Positions 26,748-35,304 of a stretch of DNA of 64,000 bases are shown in pieces. How positions within the stretch are numbered: the first letter of the stretch is position 1; every line of letters starts with the position of its first letter. Source of the stretch: Bacteriovoracaceae bacterium (GTDB lineage Bacteria > Bdellovibrionota > Bacteriovoracia > Bacteriovoracales > Bacteriovoracaceae); NCBI GenBank assembly GCA_021737405.1, contig JAIPEG010000007.1:52755-116754 (forward strand), written 5' to 3'. The translations under genes and the position numbers were made by a program. The notes beneath the pieces are model-generated. The model saw nothing but the letters and a program-made list of their open reading frames with translations, was not told the origin of the DNA and did no database searches.

Positions 26748-28121
26748 ATGTTAGCGGGTGTTGATATCTCTGTAACAGAGATTGTCGTGTTGTGTGTCTG
26801 CTTTTTTGGTTCAGCCTTCTTCTCTGGTGCTGAAGCAGTTCTCATGTCACTCGGCATAGATCGTGCTCGTCAGATTATGCAAGAAGGTGGTTCTCGTGCC
26901 AGGGCGATGACCTTCATGATTGAAAGACCCAATGAACTTCTTACGACAATCTTAGTTGGTAACAACGTCGTCAATATTCTTGCGGCCTCTGTAACCACGG
27001 CCATTGCGACAAGAATTTTTAAGTCAGACGCTGTAGGTATATCTACTGGGGTTGTAACGATTGTTATTCTTATTTTTGGTGAAATTATTCCAAAGACCTT
27101 TGCTCGTACTCACGCTGAAAAGCTTAGTGTCGTCATTATCTATGTTCTAAGGTTAAAATTTTATGTCCTTTACCCAATCATTCAAGGAATCGTTTATGTG
27201 ATCCAAGCAGTTCTTGGAGAGAATGCCGAATTGACGGGGCGGTTAATTACCAAAAACGAAATCGAGTACATGATCAATAGAGCTGAACAAGATAAGACAA
27301 TGGATTCTAAACAGCTTGATCTCCTTAACTCGATTCTTGAATTCCCAACAATCAAGGTTAAAGACATCATGATTCCCAGGCTTGAGGTTAAATATCTTCA
27401 AAAAGATTTTAAATTTAAGGATGTGATTAATTTTGCAGAGGAAGATAATTACAGTCGCTATCCTGTTTGTGATGGTGAGCTAGAGAATTGTTTGGGCTTT
27501 CTTCATATTAAAGACTTGGCCTTTATTAGAGGTATAGAGAAAGAAAACTTTGATATTAACAAACACCTCAAAGACCCTTTCTTTGTCTACGAGCATATGA
27601 AAATTCAAGCAGTATTTGATCATATGAATAAAAAGAAAGTTCATTTGGCCTTAGTTAAAGATGAAAATGGCGTTGTGGTTGGAATTATTACCCTCGAAGA
27701 TATTATTGAAGAAATTGTTGGGGAGATTCAAGATGAGCATGACGATGATGAAGATGCGATTGTTCAAGATCAGCTTTTAAAAGAGTTAAGTGAAGGTGTG
27801 ATCATTGAAGGTACTGTTTCATTGCGCGAACTCTATAATGACTTTGATATTAAAATTCCTCTTAACGATAACTATTCAACAGTTGCTGGTTTTCTTTTAG
27901 ATATGCTTGGAAATAATTTTCCAGAACAAGGACAAATTATTGTTTGGGAAGGATATAGCTTTGAGCTTGTTCGAGTGGAAGATTATGAAATTCGTGAAAT
28001 TCGTATTAAAAATGTGGATGGCGAAAGACACTTATTTAATAAAAAAGAAGCAAATGGTGATCGCTCTGATTCTGCTTCTGAGGGCGTCGGTAAGTCGCTC
28101 GCAGCTGACTTTGACTCTTAG
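26748..28121 (+). CDS. CorC/HlyC-type CBS-domain membrane protein (CNNM family)
   Basis: 457 residues. An N-terminal DUF21/CNNM transmembrane domain (about 5-180; FGSAFFSGAEAVLMS, GNNVVNILAAS, GEIIPKTFA) is followed by two CBS domains (about 205-330; MIPRLEV, YSRYPVCDG, LEDIIEEIVGEIQDE) and a C-terminal CorC_HlyC domain (about 350-435). Members are linked to Mg2+/Co2+ export or sensing. A poor-quality acidic C-terminal tail closes the protein. The TAG stop shares TTAG with the convergent ferredoxin gene. Confidence 0.92.
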   Translation: MLAGVDISVTEIVVLCVCFFGSAFFSGAEAVLMSLGIDRARQIMQEGGSRARAMTFMIERPNELLTTILVGNNVVNILAASVTTAIATRIFKSDAVGISTGVVTIVILIFGEIIPKTFARTHAEKLSVVIIYVLRLKFYVLYPIIQGIVYVIQAVLGENAELTGRLITKNEIEYMINRAEQDKTMDSKQLDLLNSILEFPTIKVKDIMIPRLEVKYLQKDFKFKDVINFAEEDNYSRYPVCDGELENCLGFLHIKDLAFIRGIEKENFDINKHLKDPFFVYEHMKIQAVFDHMNKKKVHLALVKDENGVVVGIITLEDIIEEIVGEIQDEHDDDEDAIVQDQLLKELSEGVIIEGTVSLRELYNDFDIKIPLNDNYSTVAGFLLDMLGNNFPEQGQIIVWEGYSFELVRVEDYEIREIRIKNVDGERHLFNKKEANGDRSDSASEGVGKSLAADFDS

Positions 28122-28471
28122 TTAAAGGGCACCAACTCGATATTTTCATCACCTGATATTTTAGCCTGGCAACTCAATCGAATGGTTTTGCCAGATAGAG
28201 CATCTTCGCCGTTTCTTTGTTTAAAATTTTCAATATATCTTTTGAGGGCAGCCTCTTCTGTAAAGCCTGGAGCCTCTAGAGAATGGCTCCCACTGATAAT
28301 TTCGATGCGACACGCCGTACAGGATCCACTAAGACACCCGTGAGGCAGCTTGAAGCCTTGGGCATCAAGAGCGTCCCAAAGGGTTTGGCCTTTATCACAG
28401 ACTTTTTCTAATTCATTCTCAGTACTTAGAGTTCCATCACTGTTGAGTTTCCTAACTGACACGGTGGGCAT
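28118..28471 (-). CDS. [2Fe-2S] ferredoxin, plant/adrenodoxin-like
   Basis: 117 residues. The four cluster cysteines are C46, C51, C54 (HGCLSGSCTACRIE) and C101 (RLSCQAKI), the spacing C-x4-C-x2-C-x46-C of plant-type or Isc-like ferredoxins. It should carry single electrons between redox enzymes; the partner is unknown, and the adjoining genes (leucine dehydrogenase, divergent) do not identify it. Confidence 0.92.
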   Translation of the reverse strand: MPTVSVRKLNSDGTLSTENELEKVCDKGQTLWDALDAQGFKLPHGCLSGSCTACRIEIISGSHSLEAPGFTEEAALKRYIENFKQRNGEDALSGKTIRLSCQAKISGDENIELVPFN

Positions 28472-28613
28472 ACAGATTTTATCCTTGAGAATCTAAAGTG
28501 AGCAATCGCTAACAGTCTGGCACAAATCCCTTTGAAATTAAAGGGTTTCAAACTATGCGATCTCGGCAAAGAATTATATTGATGGACAAAAATTTACACT
28601 AGGAGTTTCGGCC

Positions 28614-29735
28614 ATGCTTACTTTTGAGAAGCTTTATGCTGAAGGACATGAAGAAGTAGTATTCTTTAGTGACCCTTCATGTAACCTAAAGGCAATCATT
28701 GCCATTCACGACACTACACTCGGGCCTGCTTTGGGCGGTACTCGAATGTGGCCTTATGCAAGTATCGACGATGCCATTACTGATGTACTTCGTCTTTCTA
28801 AAGGTATGACCTATAAAGCAGCAGTATCTGGGCTTAATTTAGGTGGCGGGAAAGCTGTCATAATCGGTGATCCAAACAAAGATAAGTCTGAAGCACTATT
28901 TCGCTCTTACGGACGTTTCCTAGAGAGTCTTAATGGCCGCTATATAACGGCGGAAGATGTGAACATTGGTGTTGAAGATATTGAACATATCTTTACAGAG
29001 ACAACTTATGTGACAGGCGTAGCTCAGACCCATGGTGGTTCTGGTAACCCATCTCCTTATACTGCTCGTGGTGTGTTTAGAGGAATAGAAGCTTCATGTA
29101 CGAAAGTTTTCGGAAATAGAAGTGTTAAAGGAAAAGTTATTGCCCTTCAAGGAGCAGGTTCTGTAGGTCGTCACTTAGGTGAACTTCTATACAAGTCTGG
29201 TGCAAAAGTTTTCTTTACAGATCTTAATGAAAAAAATATCGCGGCTTTTAAAGAAATGGTTCCAAATGCGGAACTTGTTGGTGTGGATGAAATTTATGAT
29301 GTTGATTGTGACATCTATTCTCCATGTGCCTTAGGTGCGACTATAAATGATCAAACAATTGAGCGCTTAAAGTGTAAAATTGTCGCCGGAGCGGCCAACA
29401 ATCAATTGGCCGAAAATCGTCATGGCGACATTCTCATGGAAAAAGGCGTTCTCTATGCCCCAGACTATTTAATAAATGCTGGTGGTTTGATGAACGTATC
29501 CATTGAATTTGAAGGTTGGTCAGACAATAAGGCTTCAAGAATGGTTGATACCATTTACGATACAACCATGAGAATCTTTGAGATTTCCGATGAACAAAAT
29601 ATTCCTGTTTATAAGGCCACGAATGTTTTAGCTGAGAGTCGTCTCCAGTCGATTAAGAACATTCAAGGCAAGTTTCTTGGAGCTGGTGTAAGCCATAGGT
29701 TTCCAGGAAGAAAAAATAGAAATAGATCAGAATAA
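28614..29735 (+). CDS. leucine dehydrogenase (Glu/Leu/Phe/Val dehydrogenase family)
   Basis: 373 residues, 5-15 more than typical leucine dehydrogenases. It oxidatively deaminates branched-chain amino acids to 2-oxo acids with NAD+. Motifs: GPALGGTRMWPY, the catalytic lysine region KGMTYKAAVSGLNLGGGKAVI, the acid catalyst in AEDVN, and the dinucleotide site LQGAGSVG with acidic D at the strand end (FFTDLNE). The fused E1 gene at 31115 would take the resulting 2-oxo acids onward. GGAG precedes the ATG. A terminator follows. Confidence 0.93.
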   Translation: MLTFEKLYAEGHEEVVFFSDPSCNLKAIIAIHDTTLGPALGGTRMWPYASIDDAITDVLRLSKGMTYKAAVSGLNLGGGKAVIIGDPNKDKSEALFRSYGRFLESLNGRYITAEDVNIGVEDIEHIFTETTYVTGVAQTHGGSGNPSPYTARGVFRGIEASCTKVFGNRSVKGKVIALQGAGSVGRHLGELLYKSGAKVFFTDLNEKNIAAFKEMVPNAELVGVDEIYDVDCDIYSPCALGATINDQTIERLKCKIVAGAANNQLAENRHGDILMEKGVLYAPDYLINAGGLMNVSIEFEGWSDNKASRMVDTIYDTTMRIFEISDEQNIPVYKATNVLAESRLQSIKNIQGKFLGAGVSHRFPGRKNRNRSE

Positions 29736-29775
29736 TTTAATGTTCTAAAATCTAGTAAGTTACCTTCTTAAAGAG

Positions 29776-29798
29776 CCGGCAAATTTTGCCGGTTTTTT
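29776..29798 (+). terminator. Rho-independent terminator after leucine dehydrogenase
   Basis: Stem CCGGCA / TGCCGG around AATT followed by TTTTTT. It separates the leucine dehydrogenase transcript from the outer-membrane protein gene. Confidence 0.85.
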
Positions 29799-29857
29799 AT
29801 TTTAAGGCAAATGATGCACCACTAATATTAACAGCTCATATTCGATAGAATAGAGAA

Positions 29858-30979
29858 GTGAAATTACTAGTAGCTCTTACATTTCTCTTAGCATTTATCG
29901 GGGTCTTATTTCCTTATGGCTCTGTGTGGGGGGCCATCGACTTCAGTGACGCCGCCTACCCTGAGCTCGCTACTTCTGGGCGCGCTCTTGCGATGGGTAA
30001 TGCTTATATTGCAAAGGTAGATGACTCGGCAGCAGCTTTCTATAATCCTGCAGGTCTCGGAACAGTAAGGGGGGCTCATTTTCATCTCTCTAATCTTCAT
30101 CTAGAAGTAAATAAGGACTGGATCGACCTAGGTACCGGTGGAAGTGTTACAAGTGCTTTTTCTAATTTTAATAAAGGATTTGAGGTTGAAGGAACTCGCC
30201 AGCTTTTAGCAGATAATCCGGGCAGTTTCTCTCATTCCCGATTTCATTTTGCTCCTAACTTTACAGCACGCTTTATTTCGCTGGGCTATCTTTACTCTAA
30301 TCAAACTCGAGCAGCTTTTGGGTCTCAAGATAATGCCCAATTTGAGTATGCGAAAAGAACAGATTCTGGTCCTTACTTGGCCCTAAATGTGTCACTTTTC
30401 GGCGGAATCTTGAAACTTGGTGCTACAGGGATTTATTTAACAAGAAGGGAAATTTTTGGGGAGTCTGATATTAATACTCCCTTAAACTTAGAAGACACAG
30501 ACTTTAAAAAAGGAACGGCTTTTCTGGTAACTACTGGAGCTAAATTTACCATACCCGTTTATGGACTTCCGACCTTTGCTCTTAAGATGAGTAATTCGAC
30601 TTCTAAAGAATTTAGCCCAAGTGATGGTGGGGCAGGGGCTCCTGGGAAAGTTAGGCAATCCATTGATGTAGGCTTTTCTTTGACTCCTCAAATTGGCAAA
30701 ACTACGCGTATCCATTGGGAAATAAATTATAAAGATTCCAATAATAAGCACACCGATGTCCCTAGTGCGAGAAAATTAGGTCTTGGGCTTGAGTTTGATT
30801 TTAGAAGAATCTTCTTTATTCGTTTCGGCTATGGTGATGGCTTTGGCTCGGGTGGCATTGGAATCCGAACAAGAAAACTAGAATTTGACCTTTCAACTTA
30901 TGCTGTCGATACAACGAATTCGAGTTTTCGAGGAGAGGAAGACCGCCGCTTCCTGATTTCCATTAGTTCGGGCTGGTAA
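29858..30979 (+). CDS. outer-membrane beta-barrel protein, PorV/OmpP1-like
   Basis: 373 residues from GTG. A signal peptide (LLVALTFLLAFIGVLFP, then GSVWGA) precedes GRALAMGNAYIAKVDDSAAAFYNPAGLG (seen in part), the marker of UPF0164/PorV/FadL-like barrels. The remainder alternates short beta strands rich in aromatic and Gly residues and ends with an aromatic C-terminus (SSGW). It probably lies in the outer membrane; the role (transport, secretion or lipid uptake) cannot be told. The ribosome site is weak (AGAGAA). Confidence 0.78.
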   Translation: MKLLVALTFLLAFIGVLFPYGSVWGAIDFSDAAYPELATSGRALAMGNAYIAKVDDSAAAFYNPAGLGTVRGAHFHLSNLHLEVNKDWIDLGTGGSVTSAFSNFNKGFEVEGTRQLLADNPGSFSHSRFHFAPNFTARFISLGYLYSNQTRAAFGSQDNAQFEYAKRTDSGPYLALNVSLFGGILKLGATGIYLTRREIFGESDINTPLNLEDTDFKKGTAFLVTTGAKFTIPVYGLPTFALKMSNSTSKEFSPSDGGAGAPGKVRQSIDVGFSLTPQIGKTTRIHWEINYKDSNNKHTDVPSARKLGLGLEFDFRRIFFIRFGYGDGFGSGGIGIRTRKLEFDLSTYAVDTTNSSFRGEEDRRFLISISSGW

Positions 30980-31114
30980 ATACCACTCTAAACGACCTTA
31001 ACCCATTGAAATTTTTATAGTTGGCCTTTAGACAATTCCCATCTAACTAGGTAATGTTTCTAGAAGAACAGTTATTATTGCGCTGTGCGCGAGAAAATAT
31101 TTGGGGACATCATC

Positions 31115-33307
31115 ATGCTCGAAAAAACGACCTCTGCTCCACAAAAAGCAGATTCTCAAAAGAAAACTAGTCAAAAATTAATTGAAGCAAAATTGAAGCT
31201 TGCTCAAAAGTATGGTCTTAAAAAAGAAGACCTAGTAGCGATGCTTAGAAATGTTTATCTATCTAGAAAACTCGATGACACTGAAATATCTATGAAAAAG
31301 CAAACCAAAGCTTTTTTTCAAATTTCAGGAGCAGGTCACGAAGGAATACTAACGGCAGCTTCTCGCGTTCTAAAGCCTGCTCATGATTGGTTTATTTGTT
31401 ACTATCGTGACCGTGCTCTTTGTACAGGACTCGGTGTAACTCCTTATGAAATGCTTTGCCAGGCAAATGGTAACGTTGGCGATGCTAGCTCCCACGGTAG
31501 GCAAATGCCGGCTCACTGGGGTCACGTTAAGTTAAATATTGTTAATAAATCTTCTTGTACTGGAACTCAATTCCTTCAAGGCGTGGGCCTTGCAGAAGGT
31601 GGTAAGTATCTTCAGCAGCTTGATGAAGATGGAATTGATTTAGAGGGAAGAAAGTATCAAAAAGATGAAATCGTTTACGTATCAACAGGTGACGGCACCA
31701 CTTCTCAGGGAGAGTTTTGGGAAGGGATTACAACTGCTTGTGTAAATAAGCTTCCTGTTCTCTACTTAGTTGAAGACAATGGTTATGCGATCTCTGTTCC
31801 AGTAGAAGTTCAGACTCCTGGCGGATCAATTTCAAAAGCACTTGCAAACTTTCCAGGTCTCAAGATCTTTGAATGCGATGGAAATTGTCCAATTGAATCA
31901 TATGCAACAATGAGAGATGCGGAAGCTTATTTGAGAGCGGGGCATGGTCCCGTTCTTGTCCATGCACACGTGACTCGTCCATACTCTCATTCAATGAGTG
32001 ATGATCACTCAATGTATAGAACGAAAGAAGAGCTAGAACGTGAAAAGGAACAAGACGTTTTTAACAGTTATCCTAAGCTTTTGGTGGATGCAGGAATCAT
32101 GTCTGAAGATGAGAGAGCTGATCTGTTAACAGATGTTTCTAATGAATGTCGTCAGGCCATGAAGGAAGCTATTGAAACACCGTGGCCTGAAAAGAGTACG
32201 GTTCTAGATCACCTCTATAGTCATGATGTCGATATGTCGGGATCAGATTTTGAAACAGAGGGGGCATTTGAGGGGAAAGACGATGTGCCCATGGCCGGTG
32301 CCATCAATAAAGTTCTTCAAAACGAATTTAAAAATAATCCTTTCTTAAGAATGTGGGGAGAGGATGTCGCAGACTTCTCTCAATTAGAAAAACTAGAAAA
32401 TCCTGATCTTAAAGGAAAAGGTGGGGTTTTTAAATTGACCTCTGGAGTCCAAAGAGCAGGTCGTGAAAATCAGGTTTTCAATTCACCTTTAGCTGAGGCC
32501 AATATTGTTGGTCGCGCTATTGGACAGGCCATTCGTGGTATAAAGCCAGTCGTAGAGATTCAATTCTTTGATTATATTTGGACGGCTTTTATGCAAATAA
32601 AAAATGAAATGGCGACAACTCGCTATCGTTCAGGTGGGGATTTTACGAATCCAATCGTTATTAGAACACCAATTGGTGGTTATCTGCGCGGTGGCTCGAT
32701 CTATCACTCACAAACAGGAGAGTCGATCTATACTCATATACCTGGACTAAGAGTGGCCTATCCGTCCACAGCTGCTGATGCTGCTGGACTATTAAGAACC
32801 GCCATTAGAGGAGATGATCCTGTAATGTTCCTAGAGCATAAGCATCTTTACTACCAAGGTTACAATCGCACAGCGGATCCAGGTGAGAACTATATGATTC
32901 CATTTGGAAAAGCTCGCATTGCTAAGGAAGGAAAAGATGCAACCATTGTGACTTGGGGTGCTCTTGTTCAAAAATCAATAGATGCTGCTAAGAAAATGGA
33001 GAGTGAAGGAAAGAGTGTTGAAGTTATCGATCTTAGAACCCTTGCTCCTTTTGATATGGATGCCATTGTTACTTCACTTAAGAAAACCAATCGATTAATG
33101 ATTGCTCATGAAGAGCATAAAACTTCTGGTTTTGCGGGTGAAATTGCTGCAAGAGTAAATGAAGAATGCTTTGAGGCGTTAGATGCTCCTATTATGCGTG
33201 TTGCAAGTATGGATGTGCATGTGGCCTACTGCCCGAGCCTTGAAGAGGAAATTCTTCCTCAGGTGGACGACGTCTATAAGCAACTTAAAAACTTATTAGA
33301 TTATTAG
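31115..33307 (+). CDS. branched-chain 2-oxoacid dehydrogenase E1, fused alpha-beta
   Basis: About 730 residues. The ATG at 31115 has GGGGA upstream; a GTG at 31085 is possible but less suitable. The N-terminal half is E1-alpha: SGAGHEG, then the thiamine-pyrophosphate motif TGDGTTSQGEFWEG with the DNGYAIS end. The C-terminal half is E1-beta: AEANIVGRAIG, FDYIWTAFMQI, RTPIGGYLRGG, HSQTGE and GLRVAYPS. Fused E1 enzymes of this type decarboxylate 2-oxoisovalerate-like acids and pass acyl groups to E2 lipoamide. E2 and E3 are not in the window. Placement by leucine dehydrogenase supports branched-chain amino-acid catabolism. Confidence 0.92.
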   Translation: MLEKTTSAPQKADSQKKTSQKLIEAKLKLAQKYGLKKEDLVAMLRNVYLSRKLDDTEISMKKQTKAFFQISGAGHEGILTAASRVLKPAHDWFICYYRDRALCTGLGVTPYEMLCQANGNVGDASSHGRQMPAHWGHVKLNIVNKSSCTGTQFLQGVGLAEGGKYLQQLDEDGIDLEGRKYQKDEIVYVSTGDGTTSQGEFWEGITTACVNKLPVLYLVEDNGYAISVPVEVQTPGGSISKALANFPGLKIFECDGNCPIESYATMRDAEAYLRAGHGPVLVHAHVTRPYSHSMSDDHSMYRTKEELEREKEQDVFNSYPKLLVDAGIMSEDERADLLTDVSNECRQAMKEAIETPWPEKSTVLDHLYSHDVDMSGSDFETEGAFEGKDDVPMAGAINKVLQNEFKNNPFLRMWGEDVADFSQLEKLENPDLKGKGGVFKLTSGVQRAGRENQVFNSPLAEANIVGRAIGQAIRGIKPVVEIQFFDYIWTAFMQIKNEMATTRYRSGGDFTNPIVIRTPIGGYLRGGSIYHSQTGESIYTHIPGLRVAYPSTAADAAGLLRTAIRGDDPVMFLEHKHLYYQGYNRTADPGENYMIPFGKARIAKEGKDATIVTWGALVQKSIDAAKKMESEGKSVEVIDLRTLAPFDMDAIVTSLKKTNRLMIAHEEHKTSGFAGEIAARVNEECFEALDAPIMRVASMDVHVAYCPSLEEEILPQVDDVYKQLKNLLDY

Positions 33308-33332
33308 TCTTTTTTAAAAGTAAAAAATTATG

Positions 33333-33356
33333 GGCCCTCAGAAGAGGGCCTTTTTT
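33333..33356 (+). terminator. terminator between E1 and ComEC-like genes
   Basis: Stem GGCCCTC / GAGGGCC around AGAA, followed by six T. The T-run overlaps the last codon of the convergent ComEC-like gene at 33355. Confidence 0.88.
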
Positions 33357-34350
33357 ATTTATAACAATGATGACTCCACTCATCCTCTTTGATCCTTGAA
33401 TAACAGCGCATACCATTTGCATAATTAGTGCTAAAGCCATCCTTTATTCTCTTTAGTTTTGTATATTGAGAAGGTGGAGGACTTGTAAAGGTTTTCCCCT
33501 TTTTCTTTTTTCCAATCGGACTGATGAGGAGCAAGAGGCACAGGCACAGAGTTAAAGGTCTAAATTTCTTATATTTCCAGAAAAAAAAGAGGGGGACAAA
33601 ATTTAAGAAAGGCAGCGTGAATTCAATCGAAATTAACTTATGGATATTGATTAAAAATAACGACCACCAATTAGAAAAGGGAAGGTTGGTGAAAAGGGTT
33701 TCTATTACAAAGAGTGGAAAAACTAAGGGTGAGACGAGAGAAATGAGAAGACCATAAATAGAGCCTAATGGTGAAAAGTCCCTACTAAACCATGCTGAGA
33801 GAAGCGCCTGTAATAGAAAAAGGAAAATGAAGAGAACTCCTTTATTAGGAGCGATCAAAATGGTTCCTAAGAAAATAAAGGATAAACAAAAAGATAAGGG
33901 ATTTTCTGCGTATTGACCCAACAAGAAGGTACTAAAAAAAGTAAGAGCAAATGACTTCGTAGATTGAAGTTTAATAAAAGGATTGTTTCTAAAGATGCCA
34001 AAGAGAATCATTCTTTTAAGACTATCAATTCCATCATAGGGAAAGAGAGCCCCTGCAAGTACGACTAAAAAAATAAAGAGAACTTTTCTTCTTTTAGTAA
34101 AAAGACCAATGATCAGCAGAAGGCTTCCTAGATGAAGTCCCGAAGGTGTCATTAGGTGTTGAAGGTTTAAGGATTGGTGAACTTTTAAAAGCTCCGAAGA
34201 AAGACCCTGCTTATTACCGGATAAATAAGCATTAATAATGGGTTTACTACTAATGACGGGCAAAGGTCTGTAGGACGAGGTAAGCAGCTTTTTACCAGGA
34301 GCGATGGTGAGAAGAGTAAAAAATATTAATAAAAGATAGCGAAAGGCCAT
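33355..34350 (-). CDS. ComEC/Rec2-like competence-domain membrane protein (short)
   Basis: 331 residues with many membrane helices. The motif LQHLMTPSGLHLGSLLLIIG matches the HLxAxSGLH signature of the ComEC core domain, which forms the DNA-entry channel in natural transformation. The usual flanking parts, an N-terminal OB-fold and a C-terminal metallo-beta-lactamase-like nuclease domain, are absent, so the protein is under half the normal length. A short soluble tail after the last helix contains no HxHxDH. It may be a reduced ComEC or a lineage-specific relative. Confidence 0.72.
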   Translation of the reverse strand: MAFRYLLLIFFTLLTIAPGKKLLTSSYRPLPVISSKPIINAYLSGNKQGLSSELLKVHQSLNLQHLMTPSGLHLGSLLLIIGLFTKRRKVLFIFLVVLAGALFPYDGIDSLKRMILFGIFRNNPFIKLQSTKSFALTFFSTFLLGQYAENPLSFCLSFIFLGTILIAPNKGVLFIFLFLLQALLSAWFSRDFSPLGSIYGLLISLVSPLVFPLFVIETLFTNLPFSNWWSLFLINIHKLISIEFTLPFLNFVPLFFFWKYKKFRPLTLCLCLLLLISPIGKKKKGKTFTSPPPSQYTKLKRIKDGFSTNYANGMRCYSRIKEDEWSHHCYK

Positions 34351-34449
34351 GGATAAGAGCTTGAAAGCTCGATGTCTTTAGCTTTTCCCTTAACTTATCA
34401 AAACTATTGACCTAAAAAGGTGAGAAGACTCAAAATAAAGGATTAAAAG

Positions 34450-35304
34450 ATGAATTTGACGCAAATTTCTCTGGAAAAGGATATTGCTCATTATTTTGAA
34501 GAAGATGACCTTCCTCGTAACCTTTTCTACCTTGAGAGGCTTCCGAAAGATTTAGTTAATTGTAACCTCTTTATTAAATCAGACCTTATTCTTAGTGGAC
34601 TTCCGTGGTTTCAAGGAACCTTCGAGTATCTTGGGGAAGCTGGATTCGCAGAAAAGGCAATTGAAGATTTTGAAGGGAAATTTTTAGAAAAAGGTGCCGT
34701 GATTCCATTGGGCCACTTACCTTTTTCTAAAGCATTAACAGGTGAAAGGATTGCTCTTAATCTGCTACAGAGGGCCTCAAATATTTCCACATTCACCCAT
34801 AAGTTTGTGGAAAAGGCACAGAAATATAATATTAAAATTTTGGATACACGAAAGACAACTCCGGGCCTTCGCTCTCTTGAAAAGTATGCAGTTCGCTTAG
34901 GGGGAGGCTTTAACCACCGTCTTGGTCAAACAGATATGTGGATGGTTAAAGATAATCATAAAGCTTTCTTCGGGGGAGTATCTGAGGCCGTTAATTTCTT
35001 TAAGGATATGGGGGCATTTTACACCCCGATCGAACTTGAAGTTCATAATGAAAAAGAATTTGAAATGGCGAAGGCGAGTAATATTAAACATGTGATGCTT
35101 GATAATTTTTCACCAGAAAGAATTAGAGAGATTGTTAAGAGTAAGCCTACTTCAATGACCATTGAAGTCTCGGGTGGAGTAAATCTTGATACTATTGAAT
35201 CCTATCTAATTCCCGGGGTTGATGCGATTAGTATTGGCGCCTTAACTTATGGGGCTCCTGCTGTTGATATTTCTTTTAAATTTCAAAGGTCTCATAAAGC
35301 GTGA
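34450..35304 (+). CDS. nadC: nicotinate-nucleotide pyrophosphorylase (quinolinate phosphoribosyltransferase)
   Basis: 284 residues. It makes nicotinate mononucleotide from quinolinate and PRPP in NAD synthesis. Typical: ALNLLQRASNIST, ILDTRKTTPGLRSLEKYAV, GGGFNHRLGQTDM (a change from the usual GG..NHR.GL.D), VMLDNFSPE and EVSGGVN. The stop overlaps the nadB GTG by 4 nt (GTGA). Confidence 0.96.
   Translation: MNLTQISLEKDIAHYFEEDDLPRNLFYLERLPKDLVNCNLFIKSDLILSGLPWFQGTFEYLGEAGFAEKAIEDFEGKFLEKGAVIPLGHLPFSKALTGERIALNLLQRASNISTFTHKFVEKAQKYNIKILDTRKTTPGLRSLEKYAVRLGGGFNHRLGQTDMWMVKDNHKAFFGGVSEAVNFFKDMGAFYTPIELEVHNEKEFEMAKASNIKHVMLDNFSPERIREIVKSKPTSMTIEVSGGVNLDTIESYLIPGVDAISIGALTYGAPAVDISFKFQRSHKA

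Noticed and set aside
28530..28570. Possible sigma-54 promoter (TGGCAC) before leucine dehydrogenase
   Set aside because: The GC element expected 10 nt after GG is absent.
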